Below are positions 1 to 5,758 of a stretch of 9,813 bases of DNA, one piece after another; position 1 is the stretch's first letter, and each line of letters begins with the position of its first letter. The DNA comes from Clostridia bacterium. Lineage in GTDB: Bacteria; Bacillota_A; Clostridia; Christensenellales; Aristaeellaceae. Both the position numbers and the translations under genes were made by a program. The stretch spans positions 1-9,813 of the forward strand of contig JAFWQM010000037.1 in the NCBI GenBank assembly GCA_017509065.1, written 5' to 3'. The notes beneath the pieces were generated by a model that made no database searches, had not been told where the DNA came from, and saw only the letters and a list, made by a program, of their open reading frames with translations.

Positions 1-2
1 CT

Positions 3-53
3 GAAATCATCTCCGAACGCGCCATGAAAAATTTTCTCTCCGTTTCTCGTTAA
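3..53 (+). CDS. possible 3' end of an upstream gene (partial)
   Basis: A short open frame runs from the left edge to a TAA stop at 51-53 and would encode about 16 residues. It is followed 27 bases later by a terminator-like hairpin on the same strand, which is what the end of a plus-strand gene would look like. Nothing in the residues identifies a family. The frame is too short to be convincing on its own and could be chance. Confidence 0.25.
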   Translation, partial: EIISERAMKNFLSVSR

Positions 54-72
54 TCGGGCTATATTGTGCATT

Positions 73-123
73 AGCAAATGAGGCGCAAACCCTTATGTCG
101 CTTGAGTTCGCGCCTCTTTTGCT
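73..123 (+). terminator. hairpin terminator, possibly bidirectional
   Basis: GAGGCGC (80-86) pairs with GCGCCTC (110-116). Inside it, after one mismatch, AAC (88-90) pairs with GTT (106-108). Outside it AGCAAA (73-78) pairs with TTTGCT (118-123). Four T residues follow the GC stem at 117-120. This fits a factor-independent terminator for a gene ending near 53. The outer A/T arms could let it act on the opposite strand too. Confidence 0.55.
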
Positions 124-272
124 GTCAAAGTCGGGATTATAACACATGTAATTCTGTAAAGCAAGAGGAAATGATGACTTTTAAAGTCCTCCGCGTTTTT
201 AAATCTTTATTGTGAAATTGTTAAGATCAGCCGCATTCCTGCCGCCCATGAGATTTTCTCCTCCGAAAAGCC

Positions 273-301
273 TTGAATTCCCGCCCGATCTGGTTTACAA
301 T
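273..301 (+). promoter_or_regulatory. sigma-A-type promoter for the sortase gene
   Basis: TTGAAT (273-278) and TACAAT (296-301) are separated by 17 bases. Transcription would begin near 308, leaving a leader of about 60 bases before the preferred sortase start at 371. The -35 box is only a partial match to consensus, so this is plausible rather than certain. Confidence 0.5.
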
Positions 302-370
302 GGATACTGGCATTGAATGCTCCTGTTTCGCACGGCCGAAACACACCCGGAAAGGATCGCGGACACGCAG

Positions 371-1267
371 ATGGACAACACGGAGAAAAAGAAAAAGCTG
401 AAAAGAAGACGCCGGCTGACGAATCTGCTTTTGCTGCTGATTTTTCTGGTCGGCTTGGGTCTGATCGCTTACCCGACGGTGAGCGACTATTGGAACAGCT
501 TCCACCAATCCCGCGCCATCATCAGCTACGTGGAAAAGGTGGCCAACCTGGACACGGAGAAGTACGATGAGATTATGAACGCTGCCATGGAATACAATAA
601 AGACCTGGCGCGGAAGGGCAACCAGTGGCTTCTGAGCGACGAGGAAACAGCAAGATATAATGAAGAACTAAATGTGGACGGCACCGGCAACCTGGGCATT
701 ATTTCCATTCCCAAGCTGAACCTGGAGCTGCCCCTCTATCACGGCACCAGCGAAAGCGTGCTGCAGACATCCATCGGTCATATCGAAGGCTCGTCCCTCC
801 CCGTGGGCAGTCCCCACCTGAACGACGACGATTTTGACGACGTCGCCTTCGCCTCCCACTGCCTGCTCAGCGGCCACCGCGGCCTGCCCTCCGCCCGCCT
901 GTTCAGCGATCTGAACAACATGGAAGTGGGCGATGTGTTTTACCTGAACATCATGGATCAGACGCTCACTTACCAGGTGACCGACATTTATGTGGTGCTG
1001 CCCAACGATTCGTCCAAGTCCATGCTGGAGCCGGGCATGGACCTGTGCACCCTGATCACCTGCACCCCTTACGGCATCAATACCCACCGTCTGCTGGTGC
1101 GCGGCCGCCGGATCATGAACGAAAAGAAAATCCTGGACGTGCGCATCTCGTCCGACGCCATCAAGGTCGACGCCATTGTCGTGGCGCCGTTTATCGCCGC
1201 GCCGGTGCTGCTGCTGCTGGTCATCTGGGCCCTGATCATCACGACCGGCGGGAAGCGCTATTACTGA
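371..1267 (+). CDS. class C sortase (pilin polymerase)
   Basis: A membrane-bound transpeptidase that should cut LPXTG pilins between Thr and Gly and join the Thr to a lysine of the next subunit. The ATG at 371 gives 298 residues. It is preferred because its N-terminus is a lysine/arginine-rich cytoplasmic stretch followed by a transmembrane helix (about 18-36), whereas an ATG at 317 has no ribosome site and lies almost at the predicted transcription start. The catalytic triad is His169 (LSGHRG), Cys231 (TLITC) and Arg240 (NTHRLLVRG), with the spacing typical of class C enzymes. A second transmembrane helix at about 268-291 is the usual class C tail. Two oddities: an Asp-rich insertion at about 147-160, and no clear DP(F/W) lid motif before residue 105. 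It lies upstream of the pilin and is transcribed separately. Its likely substrates are the LPSTGG proteins at 2064-3548 and, formerly, 3772-4212. Confidence 0.93.
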   Translation: MDNTEKKKKLKRRRRLTNLLLLLIFLVGLGLIAYPTVSDYWNSFHQSRAIISYVEKVANLDTEKYDEIMNAAMEYNKDLARKGNQWLLSDEETARYNEELNVDGTGNLGIISIPKLNLELPLYHGTSESVLQTSIGHIEGSSLPVGSPHLNDDDFDDVAFASHCLLSGHRGLPSARLFSDLNNMEVGDVFYLNIMDQTLTYQVTDIYVVLPNDSSKSMLEPGMDLCTLITCTPYGINTHRLLVRGRRIMNEKKILDVRISSDAIKVDAIVVAPFIAAPVLLLLVIWALIITTGGKRYY

Positions 1268-1309
1268 CGTAGGCCGTGAAAAATTTCTTCCTTTTTAAAT
1301 TATATCATG

Positions 1310-1372
1310 CTGAGCGAAGCGAAGGACATCCCCAGCATCATCCTTCGTATCCAGATTCGCTCAGGTCTTTTT
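1310..1372 (+). terminator. terminator after sortase; repeat-like hairpin
   Basis: CTGAGCGAA (1310-1318) pairs with TTCGCTCAG (1356-1364), and inside it CGAAGGA (1320-1326) pairs with TCCTTCG (1341-1347). Seven T residues follow at 1366-1372. This closes the sortase transcription unit. The CTGAGCGAAGCGAAGGA arm resembles a palindromic intergenic motif I recall from many bacterial genomes, so it may be a dispersed repeat used as a terminator. Confidence 0.75.
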
Positions 1373-1649
1373 TTCCGCCTTAAAAAAACAAGGCAAACCG
1401 CTCCGACTGAAAAATGTTCATAAAAAATTCATAATTTTTTTGCCCCGCGCCAAAATTTTTTTCGCTTCGATCTTTTCTCCGGGTTACACATGTATCCGGT
1501 ACCCCTTTTATGAGATTTATACAAGATGTTGCCAGGTTCACTTGAATATGTCCTTTCCGGACGCAAAAAAAGGATGAAAATGTATCTTATGTGCCAAGAA
1601 AACACAACATTTCCTTAATAGTTTCAACGAATTCATAACAATGCCGGGG
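1373..1649. other. AT-rich intergenic stretch upstream of pilin promoter
   Basis: No convincing gene is present. There are several A and T tracts (for example near 1382-1388, 1425-1440 and 1455-1463) and a repeated TTCATAA, which would make the DNA bent or easily melted. I see no clear protein-binding site. It may serve as an upstream activating region for the pilin promoter, but that is inference. Confidence 0.4.
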
Positions 1650-1678
1650 TTGACAATTATTGAAAAATTGCATATAAT
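1650..1678 (+). promoter_or_regulatory. perfect consensus promoter of the pilin gene
   Basis: TTGACA (1650-1655) and TATAAT (1673-1678) are both exact consensus hexamers with the ideal 17-base spacer. Transcription should start near 1685. Such a promoter predicts very high expression, as expected for a major pilin. CAATTAT (1654-1660) and ATAATTG (1674-1680) form an inverted repeat overlapping both boxes, so a regulator could bind here. Confidence 0.88.
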
Positions 1679-1684
1679 TGACCC

Positions 1685-2063
1685 GAACTGTGGGGGTATG
1701 GAAAATGTACTTTTCTGTATTTCCGCTCTGGGAAATCTTGGGGAGAGCATCTCCGCTTTCCTGCCGGCTTTCCGGGATCGTGTTCAAAAAGAAGGGAGGG
1801 GTTCAACATCAGTGAACCAAGGCTTCCAGGCGGCGGTGCGCTGCAGTGTGTTTGAAGCCAAATCCTGAGGCTTTCCCCGCCCGGCATTCAAGGAAAGGAT
1901 GAAGGGATCCTTTCAAAACGGATCAGTTCCCTTGCTCCTGTCGCTTCCCGCCCGGATTCAGCAGGACTCTCTCAGGCAGACGCGTCCGCGGCCCGGATGC
2001 GCTGCATACACGTTCCGGGTTCAATCAATCCGGCGCCGTTCCCGCAAAGCGGGAACAAAAAGA
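1685..2063 (+). promoter_or_regulatory. long structured 5' leader of the pilin mRNA
   Basis: About 380 bases separate the predicted transcription start from the pilin start codon. Local hairpins include GGTTCA/TGAACC near 1800-1818, GAAAGGAT (1893-1900) with ATCCTTTC (1907-1914), and GTTCCCGC (2038-2045) with GCGGGAAC (2049-2056). The last has a three-base loop and ends only 7 bases before the start codon, covering the only purine-rich stretch that could act as a ribosome site. No known riboswitch consensus was recognised; the cyclic-di-GMP (GEMM) type was considered and does not fit. An open frame at 1698-1868 (56 codons) could be a leader peptide but is weakly supported. Confidence 0.5.
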
Positions 2064-3548
2064 ATGAAAGGATGGAAAAAGGAATTGAAACAATTCAAGA
2101 CTCTCGTTGCCCTGGTACTCGCGCTGATGCTCACCCTGAGCGTTGCCAGCGTCGCGTTCGCTGCTGATGGTCCTGGCACTCCCAGCATTACGATTAATCC
2201 GCAGAATCCTGATGATACTGCGAATGTCGCTATCGATTATGTGGCATACCGCATCTTGGAAGCTTCCATTGAAACCGATCCCAAAGTAGGCCTGGATGGC
2301 GCTACTACTACAGATGGTGCTGTTGCCTACTATGTTACCACTGAGGCCCGTGTTACTGAACTTACTGAAACTGGTCTTTTCAACATTGTGCGTGTCGGTG
2401 AGACTAACAAATGGTTCGTTGAACTGAAGGATGCCTCCACCACCGCGGATGCTCTTATTGCAGCTTTCAGTGCCACAACGTTCGATCTTAGCAAGTTCGA
2501 AAAAGTTACTTTCGATAAGACTGCTACTGAAACGAGCGCTGAATCCGGTAATGTGGACGCTGGTTATTACTATATTACTTCCTCCTTGGGTTCCAAGATT
2601 GCTGTGCAGACTCTGTCTCCTGTAACGATCAACGAAAAGAATACCTATACCAGCGATACTAAAACAATCCCCGATGAAGATAAGAACGCTGAAATCGGTA
2701 AGGTAATCACCTATACTCTGACTGTGACTGTTCCTGTCACCGCCAACAAAGAGATCGTCCTGACTGATACCATGTCCCCGGGTTTGACCTTTAAACAGGT
2801 TAAGTCTCAGTCTCCTATCACAGGTAGTGTTTCTGACGCAGTCGCTGTGGATGCTAGTGATCCTACTAAAGGCACCAAGTTCACCATTACCTATACAGAT
2901 GCTCAGATTATTGGTTTAGTTGAGGGCAAAACTGAAGATCAGACAATCACCGTTGAAGTTGATGTCATGGTGAACGGAGACGCTGCTATTGAAACCGGCA
3001 TTCCGAATACTCTGGATCTGAACTATGGCAATGTGTATGAGGCTGTTCCTGTGACCGTCAATACCAAGACCTACGATGTGACCTTTGACAAGGAAGATAA
3101 GAATAATGTTATGCTGACGGGTGCGGAATTCAAACTGACCAAAGAATCTGCGAATACTAAAGAAAGCACTTCAGGTTGGATTCAACTGATTGAAATTGAA
3201 GCTGGAAAGACTTATCGATTGAAGACTGAAGATGATACTGCTACGGGCACTGACACAATTACAACCAACGGCAATACTGTCACCATCAAGGGTCTTGACC
3301 TTGACCTGAAATACTATCTCGTCGAAACTAAGGCTCCTACTGGCTACAATATTCTTAACGATCATGTCGAGTTGACGCTGAATGATGGAAAAACTGATTT
3401 CGTCCATCAGGATGTTATCAATAGCGCTGGCGCTCAGTTGCCCTCCACCGGCGGCATCGGTACCACGATCTTCTACATCGCCGGTGCTGTGCTCGTCCTG
3501 GGCGCTGTTGCGATCATCATCGCCCGCCGCAAGGCTGAACACCAGTAA
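2064..3548 (+). CDS. LPXTG major pilin with isopeptide-forming domains
   Basis: A pilus shaft subunit of the SpaA/fimbrial isopeptide type, 494 residues from the ATG at 2064. That start gives a proper signal peptide: a lysine-rich start, a hydrophobic core at about 13-31 and a likely cut after Ala33. The frame stays open back to 1899, but those 55 extra residues do not look like a secretion signal. Lys192 in TINEKNTY is the likely pilin-motif lysine used for polymerisation. A middle domain (about 195-335) resembles the fimbrial isopeptide D2 type, with Lys200 and Asn315 or Asn323 as candidate bond partners. The C-terminal domain (about 336-455) is Cna-B/SpaA-like, with Lys343, E-box YYLVETKAPTGY (Glu421) and Asn453. 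The sorting signal is LPSTGG (459-464), a membrane helix (about 466-487) and an ARRK tail. Codons in the ectodomain are richer in T-ending forms than those for the two ends. Confidence 0.92.
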   Translation: MKGWKKELKQFKTLVALVLALMLTLSVASVAFAADGPGTPSITINPQNPDDTANVAIDYVAYRILEASIETDPKVGLDGATTTDGAVAYYVTTEARVTELTETGLFNIVRVGETNKWFVELKDASTTADALIAAFSATTFDLSKFEKVTFDKTATETSAESGNVDAGYYYITSSLGSKIAVQTLSPVTINEKNTYTSDTKTIPDEDKNAEIGKVITYTLTVTVPVTANKEIVLTDTMSPGLTFKQVKSQSPITGSVSDAVAVDASDPTKGTKFTITYTDAQIIGLVEGKTEDQTITVEVDVMVNGDAAIETGIPNTLDLNYGNVYEAVPVTVNTKTYDVTFDKEDKNNVMLTGAEFKLTKESANTKESTSGWIQLIEIEAGKTYRLKTEDDTATGTDTITTNGNTVTIKGLDLDLKYYLVETKAPTGYNILNDHVELTLNDGKTDFVHQDVINSAGAQLPSTGGIGTTIFYIAGAVLVLGAVAIIIARRKAEHQ

Positions 3549-3588
3549 TCCAATCCATTACCTGCAATGGCTGAATAAGCCATAACCC

Positions 3589-3624
3589 ATCCCCGTGTCA
3601 GCTTCCCGCTGGCACGGGGATTTT
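3589..3624 (+). terminator. strong terminator after the pilin gene
   Basis: CCCCGTG (3591-3597) pairs with CACGGGG (3613-3619), extended by a T-G pair and CAGC/GCTG around a five-base loop. Flanking AT/AT pairs lengthen the stem, and TTTT follows at 3621-3624. A smaller hairpin, ATGGCT/AGCCAT (3567-3583), lies just upstream. Together they isolate the pilin transcript from what follows. Confidence 0.85.
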
Positions 3625-3642
3625 GCAGCCATGATAATTTGC

Positions 3643-3670
3643 TTGACATTTCTCCAAATTCAGGTATAGT
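3643..3670 (+). promoter_or_regulatory. promoter downstream of the pilin gene
   Basis: TTGACA (3643-3648) is exact and TATAGT (3665-3670) matches five of six positions, with a 16-base spacer. Transcription would start near 3677. Only about 70 bases separate that point from a strong terminator, so the product looks like a short RNA or an attenuated leader. Confidence 0.72.
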
Positions 3671-3676
3671 AAATAA

Positions 3677-3782
3677 CAAAGAGCGAACCACGCACGCGGT
3701 TGCTCCTCAATCGTGAATCTGTTTAATATGGCTTACATAGCCACACCAACCGTCACTTGCCAGAGTGATGGTTGTTCTTTTT
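3677..3782 (+). ncRNA. candidate small RNA or attenuator leader
   Basis: The stretch between the promoter at 3643-3670 and the terminator at 3747-3782 has no ribosome site or plausible open frame. It can fold into three hairpins: AACC/GGTT within about 3682-3702, TGGCT (3729-3733) with AGCCA (3739-3743), and the terminator stem. Predicted length is about 105 nt. I do not recognise a known RNA family. It could be the surviving attenuator of the second pilin gene or an independent small RNA. Which of these it is cannot be decided from sequence alone. Confidence 0.45.
3747..3782 (+). terminator. intrinsic terminator ahead of the pilin remnant
   Basis: Eleven pairs, including one G-T, join 3747-3757 with 3764-3774 around the loop TGCCAG. 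TTCTTTTT follows at 3775-3782. It lies between the nearest promoter and the pilin remnant, so most transcripts should stop before the remnant. Confidence 0.82.
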
Positions 3783-4212
3783 GCAATGCGTTTCGCTGAT
3801 GACGATTGATGAGCCTTACACCGGATATGGAGCGAATCAGGTTGGCGCGGGTACGGTGCGCTATATCAACAACGAATGGGAAACTGTGACTATTTCGAAC
3901 CTGCCCATGATCGTGACAAAAACAAATGTCACATACGCCGCCTCCTACTATGTCGTGGAAACCGGCGCGTCGGCGGACGACGGTTATGTGCTTTCGACCA
4001 CATACTCAAATAACAGCGGCACAGAGACAACGGCTGTCGGGGCTGCTGTAAACGCCAACAATTCCACCATCACCATCCACAACACGGAGACCGCGGGCGT
4101 TGTACTCCCGTCTACCGGCGGTCCCGGCACCACCCTGTACACCGCTTCCGGCCTGGCGCTGATCCTCGGAGCCGTCTGGATCCTGTTTCGCAGGAAGCGC
4201 GAACAAAACTGA
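3772..4212 (+). pseudogene. N-terminally deleted LPXTG pilin remnant
   Basis: The open frame encodes the last part of a second pilin: one Cna-B-like domain with an E-box-like YYVVETGA (about residues 59-66 from the TTG at 3772), then LPSTGG (112-117), a membrane helix (about 120-138) and an RRKRE tail. Signal peptide, pilin-motif lysine and upstream domains are missing. The first codons lie inside a terminator, an in-frame TGA is at 3766-3768, and the ATG at 3799 has no ribosome site, so it is unlikely to be made as a surface protein. The sorting signal closely matches that of the intact pilin (LPSTGG, then GTT, then LGAV), so both would use the same sortase. It is either a decayed accessory pilin or a silent cassette that could recombine with an expressed pilin. 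Confidence 0.75.
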
Positions 4213-4217
4213 CAAAG

Positions 4218-4261
4218 CCCCGCGCCGCCGCTCCTTCTGAAATGGAGCGGCGCGGCGCGGG
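4218..4261 (+). terminator. GC-rich hairpin after the pilin remnant
   Basis: A very GC-rich near-perfect hairpin spans 4218-4261. CCCGCGCC and GGCGCGGG form the outer arms, CCGCTCC and GGAGCGG the inner arms, with a two-base bulge. It has no T tract of its own and lies just before a second, T-tailed terminator, so it probably acts as part of a double terminator. Confidence 0.6.
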
Positions 4262-4270
4262 ATGCGGACA

Positions 4271-4326
4271 ATCAAAGAGCAGGCTCCTCGTCGCGATGAC
4301 GAGGAGCCTGCTCTTTGATATTTTTT
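4271..4326 (+). terminator. very strong terminator, 22-bp perfect stem
   Basis: Bases 4271-4292 pair perfectly with 4298-4319 around the loop GCGAT, followed by A and six T residues (4321-4326). A perfect 22-bp stem is well beyond the usual terminator length. It ends the plus-strand pilin region before the convergent minus-strand gene. Confidence 0.88.
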
Positions 4327-4372
4327 AGGCGCTTATAAGCAAAAGTATTCGCAAAATGGCAAAAAGTCCGAA

Positions 4373-4579
4373 ACCCCCTTTGGCTTTCTCGGAAGGGGGT
4401 CTGGGGGAAACCGCTCTTTGGGGCCGAAGCGCCCGGAAAACCTGCCCTTGGGCCGGTTTTCAGCGAAGGGGCCGCAACGCCCGGAAAATCATCCAGTGGA
4501 TGATTTTCAGTGAAGGCCGGGCGGTAGCCCCGGAAAGGCCGGAAGGCCCCGGAGAGGAAAAAGAGCGGTTTCCCCCAGA
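4373..4579. repeat. palindromic mosaic element with 20-bp terminal inverted repeats
   Basis: Bases 4400-4419 are an exact inverted copy of 4560-4579. Between them lie two related hairpin units (about 4430-4475 and 4477-4524). Each starts CGCCCGGAAAA and has TTTTCAG then C or T then GAAGG on the far side. The second is a perfect 11-bp stem (4484-4494 with 4498-4508) nested in CGCCCGG/CCGGGCG. A further hairpin, ACCCCCTT/AAGGGGGT (4373-4400), adjoins the left end. No transposase or clear target duplication is seen. It sits between converging genes and may be a non-autonomous mobile repeat or a folded RNA that ends minus-strand transcripts. Confidence 0.7.
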
Positions 4580-4623
4580 AAATTCATCCGTTTTATCCGG
4601 GTTGAAATATAAGAAATCGCCCT

Positions 4624-5736
4624 TCACTTTACGATCTCTGCCATGCTGGCGATAATCCACCCTACAATTCCATCCTCCGTGCGGATCAAATACCATTTTT
4701 CAACGGCATTAAGCAGTTCATATTCCGTCCCGGATTTCGCTACACCGAGTTTTTCTCCCCTGGTAGAGGGAATCGAACGGATCGTGGGTGATCTTCTTGG
4801 ATCGACACGCACTTTTCTGATGATTTTCGGTGTCGGTGTCGGCGCGGGAGTCGGAGTTGGTGTAGGAGTTGGTGTCGGTGTAGGAGTAGGCGTCGGGGTG
4901 GGGGAGGGAGTCGGTGTAGGAGTAGGCGTCGGGGTCGGTGATTGAGTGGGGGTCAAAGTTGGCGTCGGCGATGGCGTGCTGTCCTGTATCGGTTCTGTTG
5001 AAGGCTGAGGAGTATTTTCAGGTTTCGGGGTCTTTTTCTTGGACGGACGCTCGGTCGGATCAGCGTCAGACGGTTCAGAAGACGAGTCAGCGTCGGGGGG
5101 TTCTGTGGTTTCCGCGTCCGGTGTGGGACTGGGTGACGGCGTCGGGGTGGGGGTGGGCGTTGCTGTAGGTTCAGGATACAAATGATCTACAACGCAGTTG
5201 ACCAGCTCCAGATACTGGTTCTCTTCCAGAAACACCTGAACGGTCCTGCGGAATTCTCCCTCCTGCGCGATCAGGCGGAATCTCATATCGTTGTATATCC
5301 GGTAAACAGCCGTGCTGCTGCCCTGGACGATCAGATCATATTCGCCGGGCTGGATATCCGCGCCGACCTTGAGCATTCCGCCGGATTGATTCAGATTGAT
5401 TCTGGGCATGCTGTAATAGTCGTCGGCAAGCATTGCGATGCAATCGGCAAGAACCAGATCGTCGCCTTCTTCGACCGTCACGATAGTATTGATATCAAAT
5501 GATCCTTTCGAAATCACGTCCATGTTATCCGTGTCGACAAAAATAGCGAAGAAGCCCTTGCGGAAAGGCGCGCTGAACAAAATATATTCTCCGGGGTCAA
5601 GGTTCTTGCCTACTTTATATTTTCCCGCGCTGTAGGAGCGCGCAAGGGAAGACGGCCCGAAACCTTCCGTTCGCGCGGCGGCAAACAGACCTATGATCAC
5701 AGTGGCTATATATATCACTGCAAGGATTCTTTTCAT
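4624..5736 (-). CDS. secreted protein: two beta-rich repeats, Pro/Thr linker, SH3b domain
   Basis: A 370-residue predicted exported protein of unknown function. The ATG at 5736 is chosen because AAAGGAG lies about seven bases upstream and a signal peptide follows at once (MKRILAVIY..., hydrophobic to about 20, likely cut near AAA19-21). Two repeats of about 65 residues follow (about 40-102 and 121-184). Each has a YKVG or LKVG start, a PGEY motif and a late Cys (99 and 181). I recall this unnamed KVG-PGEY unit from Firmicutes secreted proteins. A Pro/Thr/Ser linker (about 188-303) is mostly PT dipeptides with an acidic/lysine middle (about 207-240). The C-terminus (about 304-370) is a bacterial SH3 domain with GxxY, WY and GWI signatures, which usually binds cell wall. 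No LPXTG or lipobox is present. It may be a wall-bound sensor or binding protein; no enzyme domain is seen. Confidence 0.85.
   Translation of the reverse strand: MKRILAVIYIATVIIGLFAAARTEGFGPSSLARSYSAGKYKVGKNLDPGEYILFSAPFRKGFFAIFVDTDNMDVISKGSFDINTIVTVEEGDDLVLADCIAMLADDYYSMPRINLNQSGGMLKVGADIQPGEYDLIVQGSSTAVYRIYNDMRFRLIAQEGEFRRTVQVFLEENQYLELVNCVVDHLYPEPTATPTPTPTPSPSPTPDAETTEPPDADSSSEPSDADPTERPSKKKTPKPENTPQPSTEPIQDSTPSPTPTLTPTQSPTPTPTPTPTPSPTPTPTPTPTPTPTPTPTPAPTPTPKIIRKVRVDPRRSPTIRSIPSTRGEKLGVAKSGTEYELLNAVEKWYLIRTEDGIVGWIIASMAEIVK
4826..4945 (-). repeat. Pro-Thr hexamer tandem repeat within the SH3b gene
   Basis: On the plus strand this is a run of GTNGGN hexamers, encoding Pro-Thr pairs on the minus strand with occasional Ser or Ala. 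A shorter run lies at about 5140-5167. Because the unit is six bases, slippage would change linker length without breaking the frame. The linker probably spans the wall and could vary in length between strains. Confidence 0.85.
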
Positions 5737-5758
5737 TATGTACTCCTTTAGCTCTGTC

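Noticed and set aside
668..1087. Minus-strand open frame opposite the sortase
   Set aside because: It lies antisense to conserved catalytic regions, and its residue composition is typical of a shadow frame.
1698..1868. 56-codon leader peptide frame in the pilin leader
   Set aside because: The only ribosome-like stretch is two bases from the ATG, and the residues look arbitrary. It is kept only as a possibility within the leader entry.
2010..2036. tRNA T-arm-like GGGTTCAATC
   Set aside because: The bases after the loop do not pair with the stem, and no acceptor or anticodon arm fits around it.
1899..2063. Upstream in-frame ATG extending the pilin by 55 residues
   Set aside because: The extra residues do not form a signal peptide, the ribosome-like purines abut the ATG with no spacing, and the hydrophobic signal starting at 2064 would be buried.
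1685..2063. Cyclic-di-GMP riboswitch in the pilin leader
   Set aside because: CGCAAAGC is present at 2043-2050, but it is the loop of a plain hairpin; the conserved GEMM surroundings are missing.
4356..4655. 99-codon plus-strand open frame
   Set aside because: It lies almost wholly in the palindromic mosaic element, and its protein only reflects repeated GC-rich hairpin arms.
4826..4945. CRISPR-like tandem repeats
   Set aside because: The repeats are six-base Pro-Thr codon pairs inside an open frame, with no spacers.
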